Source: Thermococcus sp. MAR1
GTDB lineage: Archaea > Methanobacteriota_B > Thermococci > Thermococcales > Thermococcaceae
NCBI RefSeq assembly: GCF_012027305.1
Contig: NZ_SNUF01000002.1
Coordinates: 346,111-410,110 of the forward strand
Reading direction: 5' to 3'
DNA: 64,000 bases
In this document: positions 32,643 to 39,838 of the stretch, one piece after another
Layout: the number at the start of each line of letters is the position of its first letter
Numbering within the stretch: position 1 is the stretch's first letter
Translations under genes and position numbers: made by a program
The notes under the pieces: generated by a model
Seen by the model: only the letters and a program-made list of their open reading frames with translations
What the model was told of the DNA's origin: nothing
The model's database searches: none

Positions 32643-33029
32643 ATGATGGCGAGAAAAAGGAAGTACATCCTTTTGCTGATACCCGTTGCGGTGGCGGTGG
32701 TGGTTACCCTAGTCGTCAACGCGGAGATGTTCCCGGATGATTACTCATACCAGAGGGTCTTTTTTGGGCCGAACGACGTTCAGGCCGAGATTCTACCCGT
32801 GAATTCCCATATAGCCGGTTACATACTCGCCGAGAGGCCCTTCTCCGTCTACGTGATATCCTCCAACTCCGGCTACTTTGAAGGCAACAGCGATAACGTT
32901 CTCATGAGCTGGGAGAACGTCACGAACGTCACCCTTAGTATCAACGTCCCCCGCGACGGCTACTACCTCGTTATCAAAAACGGCAACGTTAGCCAGGAAA
33001 TAGAAATGAGGTTTAGAGCGGAGCGCTGA
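32643..33029 (+). CDS. Single-span membrane-anchored protein, 128 aa
   Basis: A hypothetical protein with a basic start (MARKRKY), one hydrophobic segment (ILLLIPVAVAVVVTLVVNA) and an extracytoplasmic beta-rich domain of about 100 residues with several N-x-T/S sites (ENVTNVTLSINVPRDGYYLV). The final part resembles an emp24/PPC-like beta sandwich, which is tentative. TATA AGTATTTTAAG (32611-32621) is about 25 bases before the paired ATGs at 32643/32646, so it is probably leaderless. It overlaps the 3' end of the convergent methyltransferase by 17 bases. Confidence 0.68.
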   Translation: MMARKRKYILLLIPVAVAVVVTLVVNAEMFPDDYSYQRVFFGPNDVQAEILPVNSHIAGYILAERPFSVYVISSNSGYFEGNSDNVLMSWENVTNVTLSINVPRDGYYLVIKNGNVSQEIEMRFRAER

Positions 33030-33807
33030 AGTCACTTAGGACAAGCTCTGCAACGTCTTTTCTCGGGTGTTTAAAATAGAGGATGTCTCCCACGCGCGTG
33101 AATCCGTGCTCCCCCGGCCTTATGAGCCTGACCTCCCTGAAGAATATCCGCCCGATCGCCAGCTGGGTCGCCAGGTCCCAGTGGTGGAAGTCGAACTCCC
33201 CCACCTTTCTGAAGCCAGGCAGTAGGTAGTAGGCTCTTTTGAACGTCCCCCTTCTGACGTCGTATCCCTCGTGGACGGAGGCGAGGGTGTGGTTTTCTCC
33301 CTTACTCTCGACGAAGAATTCCTTGTAGCCGATGCTGTATAATATCCTGTAAACCCTGTCGGTGTCTTCTACAATGAAAACACCGTCCTCGGTCAATGTC
33401 AAGGCTACGTTGGCGAATATCCTGACCGCGTCGAAGGGATCGAAGTGTATCATGGTGTTGCCGAAGAGAAGCGCGACCTCGTGCTCCTCAATAAGTTCTG
33501 CTGCTTCCCTCACGTCCCCGCGAACCTTTGTCGGGACAATTCCCAGGCCTGCGAATTCGAGCCATTCTCGGACTCTCTCCAGATCTTCGGCCCTGAGGTC
33601 AAGCAGGGTTAGCTTTTTGGCATTCGTTGCCTTTGCTGCCGCGCTTCCGGCTATTCCCGTGCCAGCGCAGAGGTCAAGGATCCTTCCACCTCTGGGGAGC
33701 TTCAGCTTTTCAAAGAACTCCGACAGTTCCATGAACCTTTTTCTCGCCCCCTCGTTGCCCGGCTCCATATATCCCCTCGCGTACCTGTACAGCTCCTCCA
33801 GGGACAT
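33013..33807 (-). CDS. Class I SAM-dependent methyltransferase
   Basis: A 264-residue methyltransferase with motif I GGRILDLCAGTGIAGSAAA, motif II acidic TLLDLRAEDLERV, and motif IV-like ALLFGNTMIHFDPF. No NPPY-type RNA or DNA base motif is present, so a small-molecule or protein substrate is more likely. GGTGAT precedes ATG 33807, and TATA GGTTTAAATAA (minus, about 33838-33848) is its promoter. It is transcribed divergently from the membrane-protein operon, with promoters almost abutting. The specific substrate cannot be read from sequence. Confidence 0.8.
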   Translation of the reverse strand: MSLEELYRYARGYMEPGNEGARKRFMELSEFFEKLKLPRGGRILDLCAGTGIAGSAAAKATNAKKLTLLDLRAEDLERVREWLEFAGLGIVPTKVRGDVREAAELIEEHEVALLFGNTMIHFDPFDAVRIFANVALTLTEDGVFIVEDTDRVYRILYSIGYKEFFVESKGENHTLASVHEGYDVRRGTFKRAYYLLPGFRKVGEFDFHHWDLATQLAIGRIFFREVRLIRPGEHGFTRVGDILYFKHPRKDVAELVLSDFSAPL

Positions 33808-33837
33808 GCCATCACCACGATGGAGAATGTGTGAAAT

Positions 33838-33895
33838 TATTTAAACCCATCGAAAGGTTTAAATATTTTGTCAACTTACATAGGTTGACAAAGGC
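33838..33895. promoter_or_regulatory. Divergent promoters with a palindromic operator
   Basis: Back-to-back TATA boxes: minus GGTTTAAATAA (33838-33848) for the methyltransferase, and plus AGGTTTAAATAT (33855-33866) for the operon to the right. The inverted repeat TTTGTCAAC/GTTGACAAA, with a short spacer (about 33867-33893), covers the plus-strand transcription start. It is a likely repressor site. Confidence 0.55.
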
Positions 33896-34001
33896 GAAGT
33901 ACATGAGAACCGGAACTGCGAGGGAATTACCTCAATTGAAGAGGGCACTTACTCCCTCGTCCTCTCATCGCGGAAGGAGATGAAAAGGCTAATGGGGGTA
34001 G

Positions 34002-34709
34002 TTGGCAGTGGTGAGGCTTAGGGGAGCGTGGCCCCTCTCCGCACCGGGGATCGCGCTCTTCCTCCGTTTTGTTGCCGTTGCCCTGCTGTCCTCAGTCGGG
34101 TGGGTTATGGAGAACTATGGCCCAGCTGGATACTTCGCGCTTCTGCTCGCGAGTGCCTTCCTCTTTGGGGTATCCTCCGGCTGGAAGGTTGAGGTTTCGG
34201 AGAAGGGGCTGACCTTGGTCTACGGTTTTGGCATCCTCCGCGTTAACGCCGGCGAGGTGCTTGAGGTCAAGAACGTCGGAGAACTCAAACTAGGAACGCT
34301 TTGGAAAGACCTTGCAAACTCTTTGCTGGTCCCGTCCTTCTTCATGCTGCTCTCTTTCGTGCTCTTCGGCGTTAAGGGTTTTCTGGTCCTTCCCTTCGTT
34401 GCTTACTGGCTCGTTCTCTACTGGATAACGCTGGCGTTCCCGGTAAGGACTCTAAAAGAAAGGATGGGGAGGCTTTTCCTGCTTGCACTCCTTCTCCCCT
34501 GGGCCCTTTCAGCGCCATTCGCGGCCTCGGGGATGGAGTTCCAGTGGTTCGGGCTCTCGCTTTTTACCTCCTTAATAGGTTTCTGGTTTGTCCTTTCCTG
34601 GGTCTCGATGGAGTACGTTGAGGTTCTGGCGGAGAATGGCAGGTTCCTGATAGGATGTCACGACGCTGAAAGGGTCATAAAGGCACTGGGTGGTATAGAT
34701 GGCGCTTAG
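34002..34709 (+). CDS. Membrane protein, 235 aa, first gene of a four-gene operon
   Basis: A hypothetical integral membrane protein with hydrophobic segments near residues 12-30, 38-55, 105-145 and 155-205. A soluble segment around 60-90 (EVSEKGLTLVYGFGILRVNAGEVLEVKNV) resembles a PH-like or DUF304-type bacterial membrane-protein beta domain. The start is uncertain: TTG 34002 heads the frame, and GTG 34008 or 34011 are alternatives. The stop overlaps the next start by 11 bases. No family is assigned. The operon contains three membrane proteins of related style plus an HTH protein, which suggests a self-regulated membrane unit. Confidence 0.6.
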   Translation: MAVVRLRGAWPLSAPGIALFLRFVAVALLSSVGWVMENYGPAGYFALLLASAFLFGVSSGWKVEVSEKGLTLVYGFGILRVNAGEVLEVKNVGELKLGTLWKDLANSLLVPSFFMLLSFVLFGVKGFLVLPFVAYWLVLYWITLAFPVRTLKERMGRLFLLALLLPWALSAPFAASGMEFQWFGLSLFTSLIGFWFVLSWVSMEYVEVLAENGRFLIGCHDAERVIKALGGIDGA

Positions 34710-35418
34710 ACCTTATCGGTCCATAGTATGGGTGGATATTGTGGTTTTGCTCGTGGGTCTCTCTGCCTTAGCCTATCTACTCACCGGAAACGACGTTTTC
34801 ATGGAGCTATTGGCCGTCTTATTTTGGATTTCTTTGGTTCTATTCGCCAGCAGACGGGTTGAGGTGAAAGACGGTAAGGTGATCCTGAGATGGGGGTGGC
34901 CGATAGCCATTATCAGGAAAGAACTTTCGCTAAACGAGATAGTTGACCTTCTGAATGTTTCCGAGATTGAAAGGCTAAAGCTCGTGAGGTATTTTAAGAA
35001 AACGCTCCTGCTTTCGGGTTTGTGGGTCCTGGTTGGGATTGTAGGCCTTCTCTCGAATAATCAGGTGTGGGGTCCTTACCTCTGGGCCGCATGGATTTTT
35101 TGGGGACTTTATCCCCTCTTCACCTTTGTTATTCCCCCCAAGTCCAAAGAAAAGGTTGCCGTTGCAACAATTGTTCTTGCAGGCCTGCTGGGAATAATGA
35201 TCGCACTTTCGGGGCAGCCAGGATGGGGAATCTACATGGCAGGTGTTGGGATTGTAATTGCAGGAATGACCTACGACGGGGTTTTGGGTCTCAAAGGCGT
35301 TCTTCTCATCACGGAACGGGGAGTCTTTCTCCTCACAACCTATGACGAAAAAGAGGCCGAGGGGTTCATTGAAGAGCTTAAGAGACAAATATACGGAGGA
35401 ATTTATCATGTGGATTAA
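34699..35418 (+). CDS. Membrane protein, 239 aa, second gene of the operon
   Basis: A hypothetical membrane protein with about six hydrophobic segments. Residues 50-100 (FASRRVEVKDGKVILRWGWPIAII) form a strand-rich loop like that of its upstream neighbour, indicating a distant paralogue. The end is polar (LLITERGVFLLTTYDEKEAEGFIEELKRQ), a second strand-helix pattern typical of PH-like modules in membrane proteins. GGTGG lies 5 bases before ATG 34699. It overlaps both neighbours, so translation is coupled. No enzyme motif was seen, and the function is unknown. Confidence 0.65.
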   Translation: MALRPYRSIVWVDIVVLLVGLSALAYLLTGNDVFMELLAVLFWISLVLFASRRVEVKDGKVILRWGWPIAIIRKELSLNEIVDLLNVSEIERLKLVRYFKKTLLLSGLWVLVGIVGLLSNNQVWGPYLWAAWIFWGLYPLFTFVIPPKSKEKVAVATIVLAGLLGIMIALSGQPGWGIYMAGVGIVIAGMTYDGVLGLKGVLLITERGVFLLTTYDEKEAEGFIEELKRQIYGGIYHVD

Positions 35419-35674
35419 GGGAACTGGCTCCCTTCCGGTTAGAGGGATTCCACTCTTCCTGTTTTCCTCAGGACTTATAGGGATTTCCACCTCCTGGCAC
35501 ATCTCCCGGCTCACGGGGGATTACCTGCAGCTGGTTTTCGTCTTCTTCTGGGTATTTTCAAACAGCTTTGGTGTTAAGGTTGAGGAGGGAAAATCTTATC
35601 TCGTCTCCTCTGGGATGGGTGAAGGTTTCCTGAAACTCATCAAGGGGGCCATGAAAAATGCTTCGACTTCCTGA
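35408..35674 (+). CDS. Small membrane protein, 88 aa, third gene of the operon
   Basis: A hypothetical protein with two hydrophobic segments (GIPLFLFSSGLIGISTSW and LQLVFVFFWVFSNSFGV), then a short polar part (VKVEEGKSYLVSSGMGEGF). It looks like a shortened version of the two larger membrane proteins upstream: two helices plus one beta module. GGAGG precedes ATG 35408, which lies inside the end of the previous gene; the longer frame from 35342 has no such site. The end overlaps the HTH gene by 17 bases. Confidence 0.6.
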   Translation: MWIKGTGSLPVRGIPLFLFSSGLIGISTSWHISRLTGDYLQLVFVFFWVFSNSFGVKVEEGKSYLVSSGMGEGFLKLIKGAMKNASTS

Positions 35675-36050
35675 GGGCATGGAGAGGGTCTGGCTGATGA
35701 GGGCCAAGGGGATGAGAGAGGTTGAGATAGCCGAGGCCCTCGGTGTCTCACGCCAGGCTGTCAATAAAGCTTTGAAGGACGCGCGGGTGAAGCTCTTTGA
35801 GGCCTTCTTTGGTATCGCCGAAGTGTTTGGCTTCGAGGTGATAAGGGTCAACGCGGAGAAGGGCTTCATGGTCGCGAGGGGAAAATGCTTAGATAAAAAC
35901 GTTAGAGTTTACGCCTTCTACTTCCCTGGGAAGGGGATAAGGGCATTCTTCGGAGAGGATCTGCCGGAGTATGTGATTGAGCACGCAGTTGAGATGGGGA
36001 TAATAAGAAAACCCGAACGGGAAGAGCTGATAAAGGCACTCGAAAGCTAA
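35658..36050 (+). CDS. HTH DNA-binding protein of the membrane-protein operon, 130 aa
   Basis: The N-terminal RLPEGMERVWLMRAKGMREVEIAEALGVSRQAVNKALKDARVKL is a sigma-region-4 or DUF134-like helix-turn-helix. The remainder is a small alpha/beta domain (GFEVIRVNAEKGFMVARG, VRVYAFYFPGKG) that may bind an effector. ATG 35658 overlaps the preceding gene; ATG 35679 is an alternative start. As the last gene of the operon that begins after the palindrome at 33867-33893, it is the obvious candidate for the protein binding that site. The gene meets the convergent SdpI-like gene with a four-base overlap. Confidence 0.7.
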   Translation: MLRLPEGMERVWLMRAKGMREVEIAEALGVSRQAVNKALKDARVKLFEAFFGIAEVFGFEVIRVNAEKGFMVARGKCLDKNVRVYAFYFPGKGIRAFFGEDLPEYVIEHAVEMGIIRKPEREELIKALES

Positions 36051-36787
36051 TAGTAACCCTCCTCGTAGGCTCCTGCGAGAGCAATGAAGGTGGCATAGAA
36101 GATAACGCCGAGCGAGGCCATAATAAGCAAGACGACACCAAGCGGCCCGGGTTCATAGCCGAGTGCCGCTAAGGCAATCTCAGCCGTCATCAATCCCGAG
36201 ACTAGAGTTAGTGCCTTTGCAAACCTCTTCGCCATGACTCCCTTGAACTTCGGAGCCAGCTGGAAAACCAGCGGGCGGGAAACTAAAAACGTCAGTGCGA
36301 GGAGCAGAATGAGCGCTCCGCCGAGAACGATGGCGGTTTCCTGGGGAACTCTTCCGGCTATACAAAGGCCGGTGAAGATGGCCAGAAAGGCGGCCTGGAG
36401 GGCGATGTACTTCTTTAAATCTGGGGGTTTTATCACCTTTCCAGGTTTCTCGGGCGCTTTCTCCGAGAACTCCTCAAGCTCGTACTCGCGCTTTGCAGTC
36501 AGATAGGCGAGGAGCATGGTTGTTCCGATGCCCAGGAGCAGTAGGGCGGCAAGCCGTGGGAAGCTCAGAAACGGGGAGAGGATTATAAGAAACACTCCTG
36601 TGAGGATTGTCCCGATTCCGGAAACGCGGTTGGCTTTCCTCCTCGCGCGCTCGGAGAGGTAAGTGTAGCCTATCCTGAAGCCGATTCCCGGCTCGCCCTT
36701 TGAGGTAAATGTAATGACTCCAGCGGCAATCATGCCGAGGCCGAGGAAGGTCGCCCAGATGATTCTGAAGAGCGTATATGGTTCCAT
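36047..36787 (-). CDS. SdpI-like membrane protein, 246 aa
   Basis: An integral membrane protein with six to seven hydrophobic segments. Residues 25-60 (KGEPGIGFRIGYTYLSERARRKANRVSGIG) resemble the conserved loop of SdpI-family immunity or membrane proteins, in which a G-x-R-x-x-x-T...W/R-x-x-AN motif follows the first helix. A polar loop with Pro/Lys lies near residues 108-128. GGGAGT lies a few bases before ATG 36787. A short gap to PadR suggests it could be read with the operon upstream. Function is unknown, and SdpI similarity is tentative. Confidence 0.6.
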   Translation of the reverse strand: MEPYTLFRIIWATFLGLGMIAAGVITFTSKGEPGIGFRIGYTYLSERARRKANRVSGIGTILTGVFLIILSPFLSFPRLAALLLLGIGTTMLLAYLTAKREYELEEFSEKAPEKPGKVIKPPDLKKYIALQAAFLAIFTGLCIAGRVPQETAIVLGGALILLLALTFLVSRPLVFQLAPKFKGVMAKRFAKALTLVSGLMTAEIALAALGYEPGPLGVVLLIMASLGVIFYATFIALAGAYEEGYY

Positions 36788-36802
36788 GGTGACTCCCTTG
36801 GA

Positions 36803-37168
36803 CTACTTTTCCTCCATCCTCTCAAGCGTCTCCATTATCGCCCCTATCTCCATCTTCAGCTCGCTCAGGACTTCCCTGCCCAGCTTCGTCAGGGAGTAGT
36901 ACTTCCTCGGCCTTCCGCCAACTTCGGCCCAGGTGTCCCCCACCAGCCCGGTCTTCTTCAGGCTCTTGAGGATGTCGTAGAGTGCCCCTTCACTGGGCAC
37001 GATCCTGCCGTCGCTGAGCTCCTCCAGTCTCTTCCGTATCGCGTAGCCGTGGAGCTCTTCCTCCCTCTCCAGGAGCAGGAGCACCAGGTACGAGTAGAGC
37101 CCGGAGCGGAGGTCTTTTCTCAGCTTCTTGAGGGCTTTCTCCTTTCTGTCCACCAGCACGTCGCTCAC
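36803..37168 (-). CDS. PadR-family transcription regulator
   Basis: A 121-residue winged-helix regulator. LRSGLYSYLVLLLLEREEELHGYAIRKRLEELSDGRIVPSEGALYDILKSLKKTGLV is the PadR core, followed by the wing GGRPRKYYSLTKLGREVL and a C-terminal dimer helix. GTG 37168 overlaps the stop of the membrane protease gene by GTGA. The frame is open much further upstream, but that part is a shadow of the protease gene. PadR proteins usually repress neighbouring membrane or stress genes, so it probably controls the YbjQ-YhfC-PadR operon. No effector is predicted. Confidence 0.85.
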   Translation of the reverse strand: MSDVLVDRKEKALKKLRKDLRSGLYSYLVLLLLEREEELHGYAIRKRLEELSDGRIVPSEGALYDILKSLKKTGLVGDTWAEVGGRPRKYYSLTKLGREVLSELKMEIGAIMETLERMEEK

Positions 37169-37869
37169 CACAGGGCTTCCTCTTCCTTCGGGAGCTCGAC
37201 CTTTGCCTTTGGAATCATGTAATAAACCAGCCCCATTGCGGCGAGGGCGGTTATAAACTCTACCGCGTACATGACCGGCTCGCTTTTCGTGAGCTGGTAA
37301 TAAGCTGCCAGGGAATCGATGAGGGTATGAATACCTATCATGGCGAGGAGTCCCTCCTTCCCGTAGCCTTCGCTGTAAGTATAGGCCAGGTATATCCCTG
37401 TCCCAACGTGGAAGAGCACCACGAAGTAGCGCTCCACCATCGAGAGGAGCGCCGTGCTTAACGGTACGTCGAGCGGTTTTCCGGTCGCCATAGCTCCGGC
37501 GAGGGCCGCCCCGGCTATGAGGAAGACCTCCGTTACTCCGAAGCCCAGCCCCATGAACAGGCCGGTGTTCAGACTCTTCCCCTTTACCAGGAGGTATTTT
37601 GCCCCCTCCTGAACTATGCCGGCGATAAGTCCGAACCATATTGAGACACCCACGACGAAGGCCGTCCCCCTGGCTATGACGTCTGCGTTGGACTTTATCC
37701 CCATCCCGAGGAGCGGGAGCTGCTGGACAGGATTCTGGATTATCATCGCAATGAAGAAGGCCGCTAAGCCTAAGAGAAACTCCCCCCACCTCTGCTTTTC
37801 GAAGCCTATAAAGTACAGCGTTGCCCATGCCAGCAGTCCGCCGAGTATGGGGAACGGAAGGAGGTACAT
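37165..37869 (-). CDS. YhfC-family intramembrane protease-like protein
   Basis: A 234-residue membrane protein with about seven hydrophobic segments and the arrangement of CAAX/PrsW-clan glutamic-type intramembrane proteases of the YhfC family. The Glu of GIVQEGAKYLL, Glu of GVTEVFLI, His of VVLFHVGTGIYL and His of MIGIHTLIDS are the putative catalytic residues within membrane helices. GGAGGA lies before ATG 37869; an overlapping GTG two codons earlier is possible. It is coupled to PadR downstream and YbjQ upstream. Its substrate is unknown. An associated membrane-stress response is an inference from the PadR link. Confidence 0.78.
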   Translation of the reverse strand: MYLLPFPILGGLLAWATLYFIGFEKQRWGEFLLGLAAFFIAMIIQNPVQQLPLLGMGIKSNADVIARGTAFVVGVSIWFGLIAGIVQEGAKYLLVKGKSLNTGLFMGLGFGVTEVFLIAGAALAGAMATGKPLDVPLSTALLSMVERYFVVLFHVGTGIYLAYTYSEGYGKEGLLAMIGIHTLIDSLAAYYQLTKSEPVMYAVEFITALAAMGLVYYMIPKAKVELPKEEEALW

Positions 37870-37871
37870 GC

Positions 37872-38207
37872 TCACTCCTCCAGCTTTTCAACGACCACCG
37901 CCGTGCCGTAGGCGTATATCTCCGCCATACCCGAGGCAACAGCTGAAGTCATGAAGCGGACCCCTATGACGGCATTGGCCCCCATGTCCTCGGCGTGAAG
38001 CTTCATCCTCCTCAGTGCCTCCTCCCTGGCCTCTGCCAGCATCTGGGTGTACTCCTGCACTTCACCGCCCTTCAGGTTCTTGAAGAAGGCCATTATGTCC
38101 CGGCCAACGTGGGTTGCCCTGACGATACCGCCCCTGGCGAGCCCCTTGACCTCAACCACGCGGTAGCCGGGGATTTTCTCAGTGGTCGTTATGATGAACT
38201 CACCCAT
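37872..38207 (-). CDS. YbjQ/DUF74 family protein
   Basis: A 111-residue soluble beta-rich protein of the YbjQ (UPF0145) family. Conserved pattern: IITTTEKIPGYRVVEVKGLARGGIVRA, then EALRRMKLHAEDMGANAVIGVRF and EIYAYGTAVVV. Members form pentamers whose function is unproven; a heavy-metal-binding annotation is traditional. GGTGAT lies 4 bases before ATG 38207, and a GTG three codons upstream overlaps the site and is rejected. It is first in the operon with the protease and PadR genes. Confidence 0.85.
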   Translation of the reverse strand: MGEFIITTTEKIPGYRVVEVKGLARGGIVRATHVGRDIMAFFKNLKGGEVQEYTQMLAEAREEALRRMKLHAEDMGANAVIGVRFMTSAVASGMAEIYAYGTAVVVEKLEE

Positions 38208-38305
38208 ACCTATCACCCCGATGCATCGAACTTCGAGGTATTGTTGGGTTAGGAAGTATAAAAGGCTTTTGTTTATGGGGGAATGGAAAGAAAAGAGAAG
38301 AGGGC

Positions 38306-38920
38306 TCAGGCCTCGTGCTTGTAGATGGTGTAAGTCATCGGGTCGTCGTAAACTTCCTGTGGGGCGACTGAGTAGAAGTATTTCCAGCTCCAGGCGCCGT
38401 CGTTTTCGTCCAGGTTTACCTGGAAGTTGCTGGCGACGAGGTAAGCGGCCCAGACAAGCTGGGAGCAGTAGTACTCGTCATCGTAGACCTTTGGCTTGCC
38501 GAGATAGTTGTAGTTGTAGGGCTTTCCGAGCTGCTGGTAGGCGAACTGAATGGCCCTCTGCTTGGTGGCGTCATCGACCATGACCCTCTGGAGGGCGACC
38601 ACGTCGTACCTGCTGAGGAACTCGCTGAGCGGGCTGATGATGATACCCTTGCCTATCTTGGCCTCTATGACCATCCAGTCGTTGATGCTCTCGTTGTACC
38701 AGGCGACGATTGCAACGTGTATCCAGTAGCCGGGGATTATGGCGTTGAAGAGGTCCGGGCTGTGGCCGTAGACGAGGTCTCCTGGCTGGACATCGGTCGG
38801 GTACGGGTGCTGGTAGGTCCTGGTGTCCCAGATGTAGTTGAGCAGGTCGCCGGCGCTGGCACCTGGAACGGTGGCGCCGAGAAGGATGAACACCACGGCT
38901 ATTATTCCAAGTTTCCTCAT
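38306..38920 (-). CDS. Secreted permuted NlpC/P60-like (YiiX/C92) protein, 204 aa
   Basis: A signal peptide (LGIIAVVFILLGATVPGASA) leads a YiiX/YaeF-like permuted NlpC/P60 domain. The putative catalytic His is in GYWIHVAIVAWY and Cys in DDEYYCSQLVWAAYLV; the order His then Cys is the permuted one. VIEAKIGKGIIISPLSEFLSRYD and QFAYQQLGKPYNYNYLG are family features. Bacterial relatives are peptidoglycan or amide hydrolases, but Thermococcales have no peptidoglycan, so the substrate must be something else, such as an acyl or peptide bond at the surface. It is a paralogue of the gene 166 bases upstream. GGGTGGTT precedes ATG 38920. Confidence 0.8.
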   Translation of the reverse strand: MRKLGIIAVVFILLGATVPGASAGDLLNYIWDTRTYQHPYPTDVQPGDLVYGHSPDLFNAIIPGYWIHVAIVAWYNESINDWMVIEAKIGKGIIISPLSEFLSRYDVVALQRVMVDDATKQRAIQFAYQQLGKPYNYNYLGKPKVYDDEYYCSQLVWAAYLVASNFQVNLDENDGAWSWKYFYSVAPQEVYDDPMTYTIYKHEA

Positions 38921-39086
38921 TTAACCACCCCCTGTTGGGCGGAACAAGAGTATGACGGCGGATTAATAAGCGTTACTCTTTTTCATTGTTCACATTTGGC
39001 TCGATATTTGCGGTTTTATGTTACCCCAGGAGAGAATACGTTGATGGAATATTCTTTTTCAGCTGACAAAAATAGAAAGAGAGCGA

Positions 39087-39668
39087 TCAGGCCGAGTGGT
39101 AGTATATCACGTAGGTGTCACCGTCGTCGTAGACCTCCTGCGGCGCAACACCGTTCAGATAGGTCCACGTCCAGCCGGGGTTAGCGTCTATGTCCGGTCC
39201 GCCTGCGGCCATGTAGGCCGCCCAGACGAGCTCCGAGCAGTAGTAGCTGTCGCCGTAAACCTGCTTTGTCCACCAGCCCCAGTCGTAGGGCTTGCCCAGC
39301 TGCTGGTAGGCAAAGTAAACTGCGTTCTGCCTCACGTAGTCGCTGGTGGCGACGCGAAGAACTGCAACTGTATCGTATCTCTTTAGGAAGTCAGAGAGCA
39401 GAACCATTCTTATTCCGGACTCCCATGCCTCTATGACCACCCATTCCCCGTAATAGCTATCATAGTAGGCAATGATTCCGGTGTGTGTCCAGTAACCGGG
39501 GATGTACTTGTCGCTGCTGGGGTTGTGGCCTATGACGATGTCTCCAGGTACGAGGTTCCACGGGTAGGGGTGCCAGTAGTTTGCCTCTCCCTTGCTGCTA
39601 GAAGCCGCCACTGGGTTGAGCATGGCGGCCAAGAAGAGAAGTCCCAGGATTGTAGCCACCTTCTTCAT
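39087..39668 (-). CDS. Secreted permuted NlpC/P60-like (YiiX/C92) protein, 193 aa
   Basis: The twin of the protein encoded just downstream. After a signal peptide (KVATILGLLFLAAMLNPVAA) it shows GYWTHTGIIAYY (His), VVIEAWESGIRMVLLSDFLKRYD, AYQQLGKPYDWGWW and SYYCSELVWAAYMA (Cys). The C terminus APQEVYDDGDTYVIYYHSA aligns with APQEVYDDPMTYTIYKHEA of the twin. Both retain the catalytic pair, so they are probably both active. A promoter lies upstream of each, and the 166-base gap suggests separate transcription. The tandem arose by duplication; the substrate is unknown. Confidence 0.8.
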   Translation of the reverse strand: MKKVATILGLLFLAAMLNPVAASSSKGEANYWHPYPWNLVPGDIVIGHNPSSDKYIPGYWTHTGIIAYYDSYYGEWVVIEAWESGIRMVLLSDFLKRYDTVAVLRVATSDYVRQNAVYFAYQQLGKPYDWGWWTKQVYGDSYYCSELVWAAYMAAGGPDIDANPGWTWTYLNGVAPQEVYDDGDTYVIYYHSA

Positions 39669-39838
39669 TTTACACCACCCCCAAGATATTGCACAAAATC
39701 TAGTGCAGCAATGTTTAATAAAGGTTTCGATTGAACGTTTATGGTATATAATGTATTTTAATGTTCACTAAAACGCTGTACACTTCTGTGAATCGATGGT
39801 GATTTAAAGGGGTCCTCCAATCTTTGTCGGTGAGTCCA

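Noticed and set aside
37169..37939. Long minus frame extending PadR upstream to 37939
   Set aside because: It is antiphase to the YhfC-type protease and YbjQ genes, and its sequence is low in protein-like character. The true PadR start is GTG 37168.
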